Assembly: GCF_009758255.1 (NCBI RefSeq)
Contig: NZ_WSEN01000006.1
Span: 1-64,000 of the forward strand
Origin: Microbacterium sp. MAH-37
GTDB lineage: Bacteria > Actinomycetota > Actinomycetes > Actinomycetales > Microbacteriaceae
Direction of reading: 5' to 3'
DNA length: 64,000 bases
The notes under the pieces were generated by a model, which worked only from the letters and a program-made list of their open reading frames with translations, had not been told where the DNA came from and searched no databases. The stretch's first letter is position 1; every line of letters starts with the position of its first letter. Below, piece by piece: positions 9,037 to 21,040 of this stretch. The position numbers and the translations under genes were made by a program.

Positions 9037-9073
9037 CTCCGCCCCGGAACCCTGAGCGGGAACCGGGGCGGAG
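9037..9073 (-). terminator. atp operon terminator
   Basis: CTCCGCCCCGG (9037-9047) pairs perfectly with CCGGGGCGGAG (9063-9073) around a 15-base loop. It lies 16 bases after the atpC stop codon and before yaaA on the same strand. No T-tract follows. Confidence 0.7.
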
Positions 9074-9088
9074 GCGTGGATACGGGTG

Positions 9089-9349
9089 TCAGGCGATCAG
9101 TGCGGCGTTACCGGCCACGATGGTGACCACGTCGCCCTCCATCGACAGGAACCCGTCCTGCGCGTTGGCGAGCACCTTCGAACCGTCGAGCTCGGTGATG
9201 CGCACCTCGCCCTTGGCGAGGATCGCGAGCACGGGCTCGTGGCCGGTCATGATGCCCATCTCGCCTTCGACGGTCTTCGCGACGACGAGGCTCGCCTCGC
9301 CCGACCAGATCTCCGCCTCGGCGGAGACGAGATTGACCTTGAGAGCCAT
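9089..9349 (-). CDS. atpC: ATP synthase F1 epsilon subunit (short form)
   Basis: The 86-residue product is the epsilon subunit of the F1 sector, linking the gamma shaft to the c-ring. It contains the beta-sandwich pattern (MALKVNLVSAEAEIW, GEMGIMTGHEPVLA, GFLSMEGDVVTIVAGNA). It stops where the C-terminal two-helix domain would begin. E. coli epsilon has about 138 residues, M. tuberculosis about 121. The loss looks like a natural short form, not a frameshift, because the stop is followed directly by the operon hairpin. It starts 2 bp after the atpD stop. It probably lacks helical-domain autoinhibition. Confidence 0.93.
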   Translation of the reverse strand: MALKVNLVSAEAEIWSGEASLVVAKTVEGEMGIMTGHEPVLAILAKGEVRITELDGSKVLANAQDGFLSMEGDVVTIVAGNAALIA

Positions 9350-9351
9350 GA

Positions 9352-11728
<2,377 letters not shown>

Positions 11729-11748
11729 GAGTGCCTATCTCCCGCGCG

Positions 11749-13389
11749 TTACGCGCGACGACCCTTGACGATCTTCTCCTGGTCGACGTCACCGGCATCC
11801 TCTGCCGAGACCTGCTCGTTGCCCGGCGTGCCGAGGGACTGCCCCGTGCCGCCTGCGAACTCCAGGATGAAGGCGTCGGTCTGCTTCTCGAGCTCTGCCA
11901 CGGTGTCGTCGTCGAGGACGTTGGTCTCGCGCAGCGTGTCGAGGACCTTCGTGTTGCGACGCAGGTAGTCGAGCAGCTCGCGCTCGAAGCGCAGCACGTC
12001 GGAAACCTCGATGCTGTCGAGCTTGCCGTTGGTGCCGGCCCAGATCGAGACGACCTGCTCCTCCACCGGGTACGGCGAGTACTGCGGCTGCTTCAGCAGC
12101 TCGGTCAGACGCGCGCCGCGGGCCAGCTGACGACGCGAGGCGGCGTCGAGGTCGGAGGCGAACATCGCGAAGGCCTCGAGCGAGCGGTACTGCGCCAGCT
12201 CGAGCTTCAGCGTTCCGGAGACCTTCTTGATCGACTTGACCTGCGCGTCACCGCCGACTCGCGAGACCGAGATGCCGACGTCGACAGCGGGGCGCTGGTT
12301 GGCGTTGAACAGGTCGGACTGCAGGAAGATCTGGCCGTCGGTGATCGAGATCACGTTGGTCGGGATGTACGCCGAGACGTCGTTCGCCTTGGTCTCGATG
12401 ATCGGGAGACCCGTCATCGAACCGGCGCCGAGCTCGTCGGACAGCTTCGCGCAGCGCTCGAGCAGACGCGAGTGCAGGTAGAAGACGTCGCCCGGGTAGG
12501 CCTCGCGCCCCGGCGGGCGGCGCAGCAGCAGAGAAACGGCGCGGTAGGCCTCGGCCTGCTTCGACAGGTCGTCGAAGATGATCAGGACGTGCTTGCCGCC
12601 GTACATCCAGTGCTGGCCGATGGCGGAACCGGTGTAGGGGGCGAGGTACTTGAAGCCCGCGGGGTCGGACGCCGGAGCGGCGACGATCGTGGTGTACTCC
12701 AGGGCACCGGCCTCTTCCAGCGCGCCCTTCACGGAGGCGATGGTCGAGCCCTTCTGGCCGATCGCGACGTAGATGCAGCGCACCTGCTTGTTCACGTCGC
12801 CGGATTCCCAGTTGGACTTCTGGTTGATGATCGTGTCGATCGCCAGCGCCGTCTTGCCGGTCTGGCGGTCGCCGATGATCAGCTGACGCTGACCGCGGCC
12901 GACCGGGATCATCGCGTCGATGGCCTTGACGCCGGTCTGCAGGGGCTCGTGCACGCTCTTGCGCTGCATGACGCCGGGCGCCTGCAGCTCGAGCTCGCGG
13001 ACACCCTCGGAGGCGATGTCGCCGAGGCCGTCGATCGGGTTGCCCAGCGGATCGACCACGCGGCCGAGGTAGCCGTCGCCGACCGGGACCGAGAGCACCT
13101 CACCGGTGCGGGTGACCTCCTGGCCGGCCTCGATGCCGGTGAAGTCGCCGAGGACGACCACACCGATCTCGTGCTCGTCCAGGTTCAGTGCGAGGCCCTT
13201 GGTGCCGTCCGCGAAGGTGACGAGCTCATTCGCCATCACACCGGGCAGTCCCTCGACGTGAGCGATGCCGTCGGCGGCGTCGATGACGGTGCCGACCTCG
13301 GTCGCAGCGGCCGACGTGGGCTCGTAGGCGGCGGCGAAGTCCTTCAGCGCGTCACGGATGACGTCGGGGCTGATCGATAGTTCTGCCAT
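11749..13389 (-). CDS. atpA: ATP synthase F1 alpha subunit
   Basis: The 546-residue non-catalytic nucleotide-binding subunit has the P-loop [30 protein letters not shown] (Walker B) and [13 protein letters not shown]. The C-terminus extends about 30 residues past the E. coli protein with an acidic/glutamine-rich tail ([13 protein letters not shown]), which is typical of actinobacterial alpha subunits. Confidence 0.97.
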   Translation of the reverse strand: MAELSISPDVIRDALKDFAAAYEPTSAAATEVGTVIDAADGIAHVEGLPGVMANELVTFADGTKGLALNLDEHEIGVVVLGDFTGIEAGQEVTRTGEVLSVPVGDGYLGRVVDPLGNPIDGLGDIASEGVRELELQAPGVMQRKSVHEPLQTGVKAIDAMIPVGRGQRQLIIGDRQTGKTALAIDTIINQKSNWESGDVNKQVRCIYVAIGQKGSTIASVKGALEEAGALEYTTIVAAPASDPAGFKYLAPYTGSAIGQHWMYGGKHVLIIFDDLSKQAEAYRAVSLLLRRPPGREAYPGDVFYLHSRLLERCAKLSDELGAGSMTGLPIIETKANDVSAYIPTNVISITDGQIFLQSDLFNANQRPAVDVGISVSRVGGDAQVKSIKKVSGTLKLELAQYRSLEAFAMFASDLDAASRRQLARGARLTELLKQPQYSPYPVEEQVVSIWAGTNGKLDSIEVSDVLRFERELLDYLRRNTKVLDTLRETNVLDDDTVAELEKQTDAFILEFAGGTGQSLGTPGNEQVSAEDAGDVDQEKIVKGRRA

Positions 13390-13439
13390 TGTCTTCCCTT
13401 TGTATCTGGTGGCGCGGTCAGCCCGCGCAAAGTCTTGAG

Positions 13440-14228
13440 TCAGCCCGCGAGCTTCTGTCGGAGGTCGGCGAGCCGCGCGGAGATGCTGCCGTCGATCACA
13501 TCGTCGGCGACCTGCACGCGCAGGCCCCCCACCACGGTGGGGTCGACGACCACGTTCAGCGACACGTTAGAGCCGTACCGCCGGGTCAGCGCCTCGCTGA
13601 GGCGCGTGTGCTGCTCGGCCGAGAGCGGGGTCGCGGTCTGCACCGTCGCCACCACCGAGCCGCGCTGTGCGGACACGATGTTCATGGCGCGGTTCAGCAG
13701 CTGACGCACACGGCGCTCGCGCGGCTGGCGCACCAGCGACGAGACGATCAGCTCCGTCGCGCGGCTGGTGCCGCCGCCGAGGACACGCTCGACCAGACCG
13801 GCCTTCGCCGCACTGTCGCCCAGGCGGCTGCCCAGCGCCAGTTCGAGCTCGGGGTTGTCGGCGATGACTCGCGTCACCGCGAACAGCTCGCCGGACAGGT
13901 CTGCGGTCGGCTCGCCGATCGCGGCGGCGCGGACTGCCAGCTCCTCGATGCCGTCCACCAGGTCGGAGGCCGATGACCAGCGCTGCGAGACAGCCACTCG
14001 GAGCACCTCTCGCGTCGGCTCAGAGGCCTGCGCGAAGACGTCCGAGGCGACCTTCGCACGAGCCTCGGCCGGCACCGACGGGTCGGCGAGCGCGCCGCTC
14101 AGCTGAACGGACTCATCGACCAGGCGCGCGACGGCGAACAGTTCGCCGGCGACGTCTACCGTGATCCCCTTCGTCGAGGCCAGAGCATTCGCGGTGGTCT
14201 CGAGCGCCTGAGTGGTCGCGCTGCCCAT
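13440..14228 (-). CDS. atpH: ATP synthase F1 delta subunit
   Basis: The 262-residue product is the peripheral-stalk delta subunit. The OSCP-like C-terminal motif is visible ([32 protein letters not shown]), shown here as the GGLRV block near residue 230. It is longer than the E. coli protein (177) because of a longer helical N-terminal part. It is not the b-delta fusion of mycobacteria, since a separate full b subunit precedes it. It overlaps atpF by one base (TAATG). Confidence 0.93.
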   Translation of the reverse strand: MGSATTQALETTANALASTKGITVDVAGELFAVARLVDESVQLSGALADPSVPAEARAKVASDVFAQASEPTREVLRVAVSQRWSSASDLVDGIEELAVRAAAIGEPTADLSGELFAVTRVIADNPELELALGSRLGDSAAKAGLVERVLGGGTSRATELIVSSLVRQPRERRVRQLLNRAMNIVSAQRGSVVATVQTATPLSAEQHTRLSEALTRRYGSNVSLNVVVDPTVVGGLRVQVADDVIDGSISARLADLRQKLAG

Positions 14229-14779
14229 TACTTGGCCGCCGTCTCAGAAGCCTCGAGGTCGGCCAGGAAGCGGTCGACCACCGCTGCGGCGCGCTTGTCG
14301 TCGGACAGCGACTCGCCGACCACGCCACCGGCGAGGTCGATCGCGAGCGTGCCGACCTCGCTGCGCAGCGAGACGAAAGCAGACTGGCGCTCCGCCTCGA
14401 TCTGCGAGTGCGCAGCGGCGGTGATGCGTGCGGCCTCGGCAGTGGCGGTGTCCTTGGCCTCGGACACGATCTTCTTGCCGTCCTCACGGGCGGCCTCACG
14501 GATCGTGCCGGCCTCGACGCGCGCCTCGGCGAGCTGGCGGGTGTACTCCTCCAGCGCCTCCTCGGCCTGCTTCTGAGCCTCGTCTGCCTTGGCGATGTTG
14601 CCCTCGATCGCTGCGGAGCGCTCGTCGAGCATCGCGGTGAACCGCGGAAGTGCGACCTTCCACACCACGACGAGGATGATGAGGAACCACAGACCCGACC
14701 AGATGATGTCGTACCACGCGGGAATCAGCGGGTTAGGCGCTTCCTCCGCGGCGAGGTTCGTGACAAGAGCGTTCAGCAT
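14228..14779 (-). CDS. atpF: ATP synthase Fo b subunit
   Basis: The 183-residue product has one N-terminal membrane helix (about residues 24-45, IIWSGLWFLIILVVVW) followed by a long charged coiled coil rich in Ala, Glu, Lys and Arg. It is the stator subunit that holds alpha3beta3 against rotation. Only one b gene is present, so the stalk should be a b2 homodimer. It overlaps atpH by one base. Confidence 0.95.
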   Translation of the reverse strand: MLNALVTNLAAEEAPNPLIPAWYDIIWSGLWFLIILVVVWKVALPRFTAMLDERSAAIEGNIAKADEAQKQAEEALEEYTRQLAEARVEAGTIREAAREDGKKIVSEAKDTATAEAARITAAAHSQIEAERQSAFVSLRSEVGTLAIDLAGGVVGESLSDDKRAAAVVDRFLADLEASETAAK

Positions 14780-14806
14780 CCTGTCTCCTTCAGAACTCGG
14801 TGCGGA

Positions 14807-15082
<276 letters not shown>

Positions 15083-15087
15083 TCAGA

Positions 15088-15894
15088 TCAGTGCTCTTCT
15101 GCCACCGCGAGCTGGATGTAGACCGCGGTGAGGACGGTGAAGACGTAGGACTGCAGGACGACGACGAGGATCTCGAAGATCGTGAACGCGCCGCCGAAGG
15201 CGAGGGTTCCGACGCCGAGCAGAGCCCAGCCGCCGCCTGCGGTGAAGAAGAAGAACTGGGTGGCCGCGAAGCACAGCACCAGGATCATGTGACCGACGAC
15301 GAGGTTCATCATCAGTCGGAGGGTGAGTGTCACGGGCCGGATGATGAAGGTCGAGATGAGCTCGATCGGCGTGACGATGAAGTACACCGGCCACGGCACG
15401 CCGGACGGGAAGAGCGAGTTCTTGAAGAAGTTCTTCGGGCTCTTCTTGACACCGGCGTAGATGAACGTCACATAGCTGACCACGGCGAGCGTGAGCGGCA
15501 CGGCGATGATCGCCGTACCAGGCATGTTCAGGAACGGGATGATGCCCGTGATGTTCATGAACAGGATCATGAAGAACATCGCGGTGAGGATCGGCAGGAA
15601 GCGGTCGCCGTCCTTGCGGCCCAGCAGGTCGTGAGCGATGTTGTTGCGCACGAAGCCGAGACCCATCTCGGTCACGCTCTGGAAACGACCGGGGACCAGG
15701 CGCATGCGACGGGTTCCGAGCCAGAGGATCAGCACCACGGCGATCACCGAGAGCATCTGGATGAGGTGGATACGGTTCATCGGAACGCCGAGCACCTCGA
15801 AGAGGGTGGGCGGGAAGAACTCGTCCATCGACGGGCCGTGGAACTCACCGTCTCCGGCGAACGGGCGGGGGATCATGGTCGCAGCGAGATTCAA
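15088..15894 (-). CDS. atpB: ATP synthase Fo a subunit
   Basis: The 268-residue product has five or six membrane helices and the essential arginine in SLTLRLMMNLVVGHMI-type sequence (here VTLTLRLMMN), near residue 195. It forms the proton half-channels against the c-ring. The chosen start is a TTG at 15894, with GGAG nine bases upstream; an ATG at 15876 is an alternative. No ATG lies further upstream before a stop. It follows the small membrane protein gene at 16011 by 116 bp, the longest gap in the operon, where an internal promoter could sit. Confidence 0.94.
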   Translation of the reverse strand: MNLAATMIPRPFAGDGEFHGPSMDEFFPPTLFEVLGVPMNRIHLIQMLSVIAVVLILWLGTRRMRLVPGRFQSVTEMGLGFVRNNIAHDLLGRKDGDRFLPILTAMFFMILFMNITGIIPFLNMPGTAIIAVPLTLAVVSYVTFIYAGVKKSPKNFFKNSLFPSGVPWPVYFIVTPIELISTFIIRPVTLTLRLMMNLVVGHMILVLCFAATQFFFFTAGGGWALLGVGTLAFGGAFTIFEILVVVLQSYVFTVLTAVYIQLAVAEEH

Positions 15895-16010
15895 CAGCGC
15901 GGGCTCCAGCTTCGGGTCACCGGTCTGAACCGGGGCGACGAGGGACGGTGTGCATCACGGCGCATGCGCTCGCAGGACGAGCGGCGGGCACCCGTAAAAC
16001 ACTACCAGAC

Positions 16011-16517
16011 TCAGTTCCCGTCCGATGCCGCGGGGGTCGTCCCCTCGGCGTCGCCGGGGGCGTCGTCCTCGGGATTCGTGGTGGGGAGGGAGATGTCGCT
16101 GACGTTCGGCAGGCGCATCTTCATCAGCACGATGACGTCCACAGTGAGCGACAGCACCACGCCCGCGACGATCGACAGGAAGAACACCATCGGCTGGATC
16201 CAGGGCTGCCCGCTGAGCACGATCATCACGACGACGAAGATGCCGAGCTTGAGCAGCCACCCCCCGAGGACGATCGCGAAGAAGAGCTGGACGTACAGCG
16301 GGTCGCCGTACCAGCGATTGGCGATCAGGATGCTCGCGCCGGTGATCGCGAGGAACACGACGGCGAGCAGCACGCCGAGCAGGCCGCTCCACATGCCGTC
16401 CCAGCCGGCGACGAGATAGCCCACGACGCCCGCCACGAGCCCGACGACGAGTGCGCCCGCGACGGACCAGGTCAGGGTGCGCCGCAGGATGGGCGTGCTC
16501 GATACGGGACTGTTCAT
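16011..16517 (-). CDS. four-helix membrane protein, AtpI/Rv1303-like position
   Basis: The 168-residue product has four predicted helices, in two hairpins (about residues 14-60 and 80-140), and an acidic tail (NPEDDAPGDAEG). It lies between wecA and atpB, the place of Rv1303 in M. tuberculosis and of AtpI in other bacteria, where the protein may assist c-ring assembly. Sequence similarity to AtpI is weak by eye, so the assignment rests on topology and position. Its ATG overlaps the 3' end of wecA by 4 bp (16514-16517). Confidence 0.7.
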   Translation of the reverse strand: MNSPVSSTPILRRTLTWSVAGALVVGLVAGVVGYLVAGWDGMWSGLLGVLLAVVFLAITGASILIANRWYGDPLYVQLFFAIVLGGWLLKLGIFVVVMIVLSGQPWIQPMVFFLSIVAGVVLSLTVDVIVLMKMRLPNVSDISLPTTNPEDDAPGDAEGTTPAASDGN

Positions 16518-17659
16518 GACTTCTCCGGGGTTCGGTGCTTCGGGCGGGACGGATTGAACGTGACCGCGAGGCAGGCGACGATGCCGACCACGCCGAAGAC
16601 GACGCCGACCAGGTAACCGCCCGGCCAGTCCTCGCGCGTGGCGATGTACATCAGCAGCACCGCGATCGAGATCACCGCGGTCCATGCGTAGAAGATCAGT
16701 ACGGCATCGCGGTCGCGGTGGCCGAGATCGAGCATCCTGTGGTGCAGGTGCAGGCGATCGGGCGAGAACGGCGACTTTCCGGCACGCATGCGCCGGAAGA
16801 CCGCCAGACCGAAGTCCAGCAGCGGCAGCATCACGATCACCACCGGCAGCAGGATGGGGATGAACGCGCCGAGCAGCTGCGAGCGGCCGAACTGATCGGG
16901 GTCGAAGGCGTTGGACGGCATCTGCCCGGTGAGGGCGACCGCCGAGGTGGCCATCAGCAGTCCGATCACGAGCGCGCCGGAGTCGCCCATGAACAGCTTC
17001 GCAGGGCTCCAGTTCAGCGGAAGGAACCCCAGGCAGGCGCCGATCAGCACCGCGGCGAGGAAGGTCGCGAGGTTGAAGTAGCTCGATGCCCCGGAGTCGC
17101 GGGTGAGCGTGTAGGCGTAGATGAAGAAGACGCCATTCGCGATCAGGCAGACGCCGGCGACCAGGCCGTCGAGACCGTCGATGAAGTTCACGGCGTTCAT
17201 GACCACGACCAGCGCGAGCATCGTCACCCCGATGCTGACCCAGCTGGAGACGAGGATCATCTCGTCGAACGGGAGCGACAGGATCTGCAGTCCTCCGCCG
17301 ACCGTGATGATGCCTGCGGCGAGGAACTGCACGCCGAGCTTGATGAACCAGTCCAGGTCCCACAGGTCGTCGAGCACGCCGACGAGCGCGATCAGCGCCG
17401 TCGCGCCCAGCACCGACCACATGGTGCTCGGCGGCACCCACATGATGTCGAAGAACGGGTTGGCCGCCGAGGCGGCGATCGCCGCCACGATGCCGAAGAA
17501 GATCGCGACACCGCCCAGGCGCGGCGTCGGGGTGGTGTGCACGTCCCGTTCCCGGATGCCCGGATAGAGCTTGTACTTCAGGCTCAGCTTCCAGACCGCC
17601 CAGGACAGCGCGAATGTGACCGCCGCTGTCAGGATGACCGTGAAGAGGTACTGCTTCAC
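16514..17659 (-). CDS. wecA: WecA/MraY-type undecaprenyl-phosphate sugar-1-P transferase
   Basis: The 381-residue polytopic protein (about eleven helices) transfers N-acetylglucosamine-1-phosphate or a similar sugar phosphate to polyprenyl phosphate. It carries HTTPTPRLGG, the DDxxD-like GVLDDLWDLDW (residues near 95), NFIDGLDGLVAG, GDSGALVIG and the loop motif HLHHRMLDLGHRD. In mycobacteria the orthologue (Rv1302) starts arabinogalactan linker synthesis; in this lineage it may start a teichoic-type or other cell-wall glycopolymer. It starts with GTG, overlapping the sua5 stop by 4 bp. Confidence 0.92.
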   Translation of the reverse strand: MKQYLFTVILTAAVTFALSWAVWKLSLKYKLYPGIRERDVHTTPTPRLGGVAIFFGIVAAIAASAANPFFDIMWVPPSTMWSVLGATALIALVGVLDDLWDLDWFIKLGVQFLAAGIITVGGGLQILSLPFDEMILVSSWVSIGVTMLALVVVMNAVNFIDGLDGLVAGVCLIANGVFFIYAYTLTRDSGASSYFNLATFLAAVLIGACLGFLPLNWSPAKLFMGDSGALVIGLLMATSAVALTGQMPSNAFDPDQFGRSQLLGAFIPILLPVVIVMLPLLDFGLAVFRRMRAGKSPFSPDRLHLHHRMLDLGHRDRDAVLIFYAWTAVISIAVLLMYIATREDWPGGYLVGVVFGVVGIVACLAVTFNPSRPKHRTPEKS

Positions 17660-18432
17660 GCGGCGCCGTCCGGAGCAGCGGATCTGTCCTCGGCGTCCTC
17701 CTCCTGCGCTCCCCCGTCCTGTTCGGGAGTCTCATCAGCGGGCAGAGTCTCCTCCGCCGGCGTCTCCGGCTCGAGCAGATCGCCGAGCACCGCCTCCAGC
17801 CGCTTCCTGCTGACCGCGCCGTCGCGCAGGATCCGCACGCGCGGCTCCTCGACGGTCGGGTCGGCGAGCGAGGTGCAGTCGATGATCGTGGAAGCGATGC
17901 CGTCCGCGCTGAGGCCGCCGTCGAGATACACCGACACGCTGTCGCCGAGCATGTCCTCGGCATCGGCCGCGGAGATGGCGACGCCCTGACCGGTGAGGTT
18001 CGCGCTCGACACGGCCAGCGGACCGGTCTCCTCAAGCAGCTCCAGGGCGATCCGACGATCCGGCATCCGCACGGCGACTGTACCGAGCGTGTCACCGAGA
18101 TCCCAGGCCAGCGACGGCTGCGCCGGCAGGATGATCGTCAGTCCGCCCGGCCAGAACTCGTCGACCAGCTGCTGGACGGGCGCGGGGATGCTCTCCACCA
18201 GCGCCGCGAGGGCCGCCTGACCGGAGACGAGCACGGGCGGCGGCATGTCGCGCCCGCGGCCCTTCGCCTCGAGTAGACGGCGGACGGCAGCAGGCGAGAA
18301 CGCGTCTGCGGCGACGCCGTACACGGTGTCGGTGGGGAGGACGACGAGCTCGCCCCTGGCGATGGCCTGACGGGCGTGGCGCATACCGGCGAGGAGGTCG
18401 GCCTCATCGCTGCAATCGAAGACTGAAGACAT
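17656..18432 (-). CDS. L-threonylcarbamoyladenylate synthase (Sua5/YrdC)
   Basis: The 258-residue product makes threonylcarbamoyl-AMP for the t6A37 tRNA modification. The YrdC fold is visible: GELVVLPTDTVYGVAADAF, KGRGRDMPPPVLV, PGGLTIILPAQ, and SSANLTGQGVA. The last 40 residues form an acidic tail (ETPAEETLPADETPEQDGG), which neither YrdC nor the Sua5 C-terminal domain explains. It sits between prmC and wecA, as Rv1301 does in M. tuberculosis. Confidence 0.92.
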   Translation of the reverse strand: MSSVFDCSDEADLLAGMRHARQAIARGELVVLPTDTVYGVAADAFSPAAVRRLLEAKGRGRDMPPPVLVSGQAALAALVESIPAPVQQLVDEFWPGGLTIILPAQPSLAWDLGDTLGTVAVRMPDRRIALELLEETGPLAVSSANLTGQGVAISAADAEDMLGDSVSVYLDGGLSADGIASTIIDCTSLADPTVEEPRVRILRDGAVSRKRLEAVLGDLLEPETPAEETLPADETPEQDGGAQEEDAEDRSAAPDGAA

Positions 18433-18510
18433 GGCGGCCTCAGTCTACGCGGGCGACGGCTGTCGAACCTGTCGAATCCGTCGAACCCGTGCTGATCCGC
18501 GTCGCGCGCG

Positions 18511-19368
18511 TCACGGCCGCAGCGCGGTGGTCGCGCGGTCGCGGCGGGTGAGGTCGGGATGCGTCACCGCTGCGCGCCAGCCGTCAGCGGTGAGGATGCC
18601 GCGGATCGCCTCGCCCTGCAGTTCGCCGTGCTCGAGCACCAGGACGCCGCCCGGGCGCAGCAGCTCGAGGGCGCGGCGGCTGATCACCCGCACCACGTCG
18701 AGTCCGTCGGGACCGCCGTAGAGTGCCTGTGCCGGGTCGAACAGTCGCACCTCGGGGTCGCGCGGGATCGCGTCGTCCGGCACGTAGGGAGGATTCGAGA
18801 TAACGACGGCGACCGTGCCGCGGAGCTCGTCGAAGGCGGTCGAGAGATCGCCGTGCACGAGCGTCAGGTTCGTGGCGTCCGCCGTGTTCCGAGCCGCCCA
18901 GGGGTACGCGGCGTCGGAGAGTTCGACCGCGAAGATCCTGGCGTGCGGCACCTCGGTCGCCATGGCCATGGCGATCGCGCCGCTGCCCGTGCCGAGGTCG
19001 ATGCCGATCGGCTCAGGATCCGGCACTCCGATCAGCGCGTCGATCGCGAACTGCACGACCTGTTCCGTCTCCGGACGCGGCACGAACACCCCGGGTCCGA
19101 CCGCGAGTTCGAGCTGGCGGAACGGCGCGGTACCCGTGAGATGCTGCAGCGGCTCGCGGGCCGCGCGGCGCTGCGCCAGCGCGGCCAGCTGCGCGGCATC
19201 CGGGCCGGCGATCGCGTCGCCGCGCAGCGCGGCGGCCTGCACTCCCCCGCGCGACAGGCCGAGCACGTGGCCGGCGAGCAGTTCGGCGTCGACCTGAGGG
19301 TCGCTCACACCCGCTTCCGAGAGCTGCTGGGCGACCGCGCGCAGCTGCGCGGAGAGAGTGTCTGGCAT
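18511..19368 (-). CDS. prmC: peptide chain release factor N5-glutamine methyltransferase
   Basis: The 285-residue product methylates the glutamine of the GGQ motif in release factors, using S-adenosylmethionine. It has the SAM motif IGIDLGTGSGAIAMAMA and the catalytic NPPY in VVISNPPYVPDD (near residue 190). The ATG at 19368 gives the usual N-terminal helix bundle; eight more upstream codons are possible. Its substrate gene prfA is at 22530-23603 on the same strand, but here four genes separate them. Confidence 0.93.
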   Translation of the reverse strand: MPDTLSAQLRAVAQQLSEAGVSDPQVDAELLAGHVLGLSRGGVQAAALRGDAIAGPDAAQLAALAQRRAAREPLQHLTGTAPFRQLELAVGPGVFVPRPETEQVVQFAIDALIGVPDPEPIGIDLGTGSGAIAMAMATEVPHARIFAVELSDAAYPWAARNTADATNLTLVHGDLSTAFDELRGTVAVVISNPPYVPDDAIPRDPEVRLFDPAQALYGGPDGLDVVRVISRRALELLRPGGVLVLEHGELQGEAIRGILTADGWRAAVTHPDLTRRDRATTALRP

Positions 19369-19410
19369 GCGTCCAAGTCTAGGAGCGGACACATTCCGTC
19401 ATCGTCCGAA

Positions 19411-19442
19411 GGGCGAGAAGTAGGCTGGTGCCGCTCTCGCCC
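19411..19442. promoter_or_regulatory. inverted repeat in the cysK promoter region
   Basis: GGGCGAGA (19411-19418) and TCTCGCCC (19435-19442) form a perfect 8-bp inverted repeat around a -10-like TAGGCT (19421-19426), 21 bases before the cysK ATG. If transcription starts near 19433, only the right arm is in the mRNA, so it would act as a DNA operator and not as an RNA hairpin. The regulator is unknown. Confidence 0.35.
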
Positions 19443-19463
19443 CTTTATCCGAAAGGTCGCTTC

Positions 19464-20402
19464 ATGTCCGGTATCCATTCCGAGATCACCTCCACGTTCG
19501 GCAACACCCCGCTCGTGCGGCTGAACCGGCTCACCGAGGGCCTGGGCGCCACCGTCCTGGTCAAGCTCGAATCGTTCAACCCGGGTGCGAGCGTGAAGGA
19601 CCGCATCGGCATCGCGATCATCGACGCCGCAGAGGCGTCCGGCGAGCTGAAGCCCGGCGGCACGATCGTCGAGGCCACCAGCGGCAACACCGGCATCGCC
19701 CTGGCCATGGTCGGCGCGGCGCGGGGCTACCGCGTGATCCTCACCATGCCGGCGTCGATGTCGAAGGAGCGCCGGGTGCTGCTCAAGGCGTACGGCGCCG
19801 AGCTCGTGCTCAGCGACCCGACGCTCGGCATGAAGGGCGCGATCGAGAAGCTCCAGGAGATCATCGAGACGACTCCCGGTGCCGTGTGGGCACGTCAGTT
19901 CGAGAACGCCGCGAACCCGAAGATCCACTTCGACACGACCGCCCAGGAGATCCTGCGCGACACCGCCGGCGACGTCGACATCTTCATCGCCGGCGTGGGC
20001 ACCGGCGGCACCGTCACGGGTGCCGGCAAGGGACTGAAGGCCGCGAAGCCCGACGTGCAGGTCATCGCCGTCGAGCCGAAGGACTCCCCGCTGCTCTCCG
20101 AGGGACGCGTCGGCCCCGCGAAGATCCAGGGCATCGGCCCGAACTTCGTCCCCGACGTCCTTGACCGCGACGTGATCGACGAGATCCTCACCGCCGAGTT
20201 CGACGAGTCGCTGGCGACCGCTCGCGCCCTCGCCGCCAAGGAGGGTCTCCTGGTCGGCATCTCCAGCGGCGCCGCGGTCGCGCAGGCACTGAAGGTCGCC
20301 GCGCGCCCTGAGAACGCGGGCAAGACGATCGTCGTGATCGCTCCCGACACCGGTGAGCGCTACATCTCCACCGCGCTGTTCGAGGACCTGCGCGAGGACT
20401 GA
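19464..20402 (+). CDS. cysK: cysteine synthase A (O-acetylserine sulfhydrylase)
   Basis: The 312-residue PLP enzyme makes cysteine from O-acetylserine and sulfide. The PLP lysine is in [10 protein letters not shown] (about residue 44), with the asparagine loop [10 protein letters not shown], the phosphate-binding [10 protein letters not shown], and the C-terminal [10 protein letters not shown]. The ATG at 19464 follows GAAAGG by eight bases. The C-terminal GERYIST is intact. It overlaps cysE by one base, so synthesis of both enzymes of the pathway is coupled. Confidence 0.95.
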   Translation: MSGIHSEITSTFGNTPLVRLNRLTEGLGATVLVKLESFNPGASVKDRIGIAIIDAAEASGELKPGGTIVEATSGNTGIALAMVGAARGYRVILTMPASMSKERRVLLKAYGAELVLSDPTLGMKGAIEKLQEIIETTPGAVWARQFENAANPKIHFDTTAQEILRDTAGDVDIFIAGVGTGGTVTGAGKGLKAAKPDVQVIAVEPKDSPLLSEGRVGPAKIQGIGPNFVPDVLDRDVIDEILTAEFDESLATARALAAKEGLLVGISSGAAVAQALKVAARPENAGKTIVVIAPDTGERYISTALFEDLRED

Positions 20403-21004
20403 TGCCGGTCCCTGAGCCCGACGAAGGGCCCGGCATGTCATGGGCCGGGCGGATGCGCGAAGACATCGCGTCCGCCCGGCTTCGTGATCCCGCCGCGCGC
20501 AGCGCGTTCGAGATCGCCCTCCTCTACCCCGGTCTGCACGCCATCTGGGCGCACCGCGTGAACCATGCCCTGTGGCGACGCGGTCTGCGCTTCCCCGCCC
20601 GCCTGGGCTCTCAGCTCACCCGCTGGCTCACGGGTGTCGAGATCCATCCCGCCGCTGTGATCGGCCGGCGGTTCTTCATCGACCACGGCATGGGCGTCGT
20701 GATCGGCGAGACCGCGGAGATCGGCGATGACGTCATGCTCTACCACGGGGTCACGCTCGGCGGCAGGACCAGAGACGCCGGCAAGCGGCATCCCACGCTC
20801 GAGGACGGCGTCCTCGTCGGCGCCGGCGCGAAGATCCTCGGTCCCATCGTGATCGGCGCCGGAACCGCGATCGGGGCCAACGCGGTGGTCACGAAGGACG
20901 CCCCCGCGGACTCGGTGCTCACCGGCGTGCCGGCGAAGATCCGCTCCCGCGCCCCCGGTGAGAACCTCGCGCACCTGCTCTCCGCTCCCGAATACCTGAT
21001 CTGA
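20402..21004 (+). CDS. cysE: serine O-acetyltransferase
   Basis: The 200-residue product acetylates serine from acetyl-CoA to give the CysK substrate. It has the left-handed beta-helix hexapeptide repeats and the block [20 protein letters not shown], whose histidine and aspartate match the catalytic pair of the family, followed by GVTLGG. It is the short EpsC-type form, without the long N-terminal domain of E. coli CysE (273 residues). The ATG overlaps the cysK stop (TGATG); an ATG at 20435 would remove eleven residues. The C-terminus ends in YLI, a possible anchor for the CysK active site as in cysteine synthase complexes (inference). Confidence 0.93.
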   Translation: MPVPEPDEGPGMSWAGRMREDIASARLRDPAARSAFEIALLYPGLHAIWAHRVNHALWRRGLRFPARLGSQLTRWLTGVEIHPAAVIGRRFFIDHGMGVVIGETAEIGDDVMLYHGVTLGGRTRDAGKRHPTLEDGVLVGAGAKILGPIVIGAGTAIGANAVVTKDAPADSVLTGVPAKIRSRAPGENLAHLLSAPEYLI

Positions 21005-21040
21005 TCCCACGCAGCCCCCGCCCCGCGTACCCTCGGGGAC

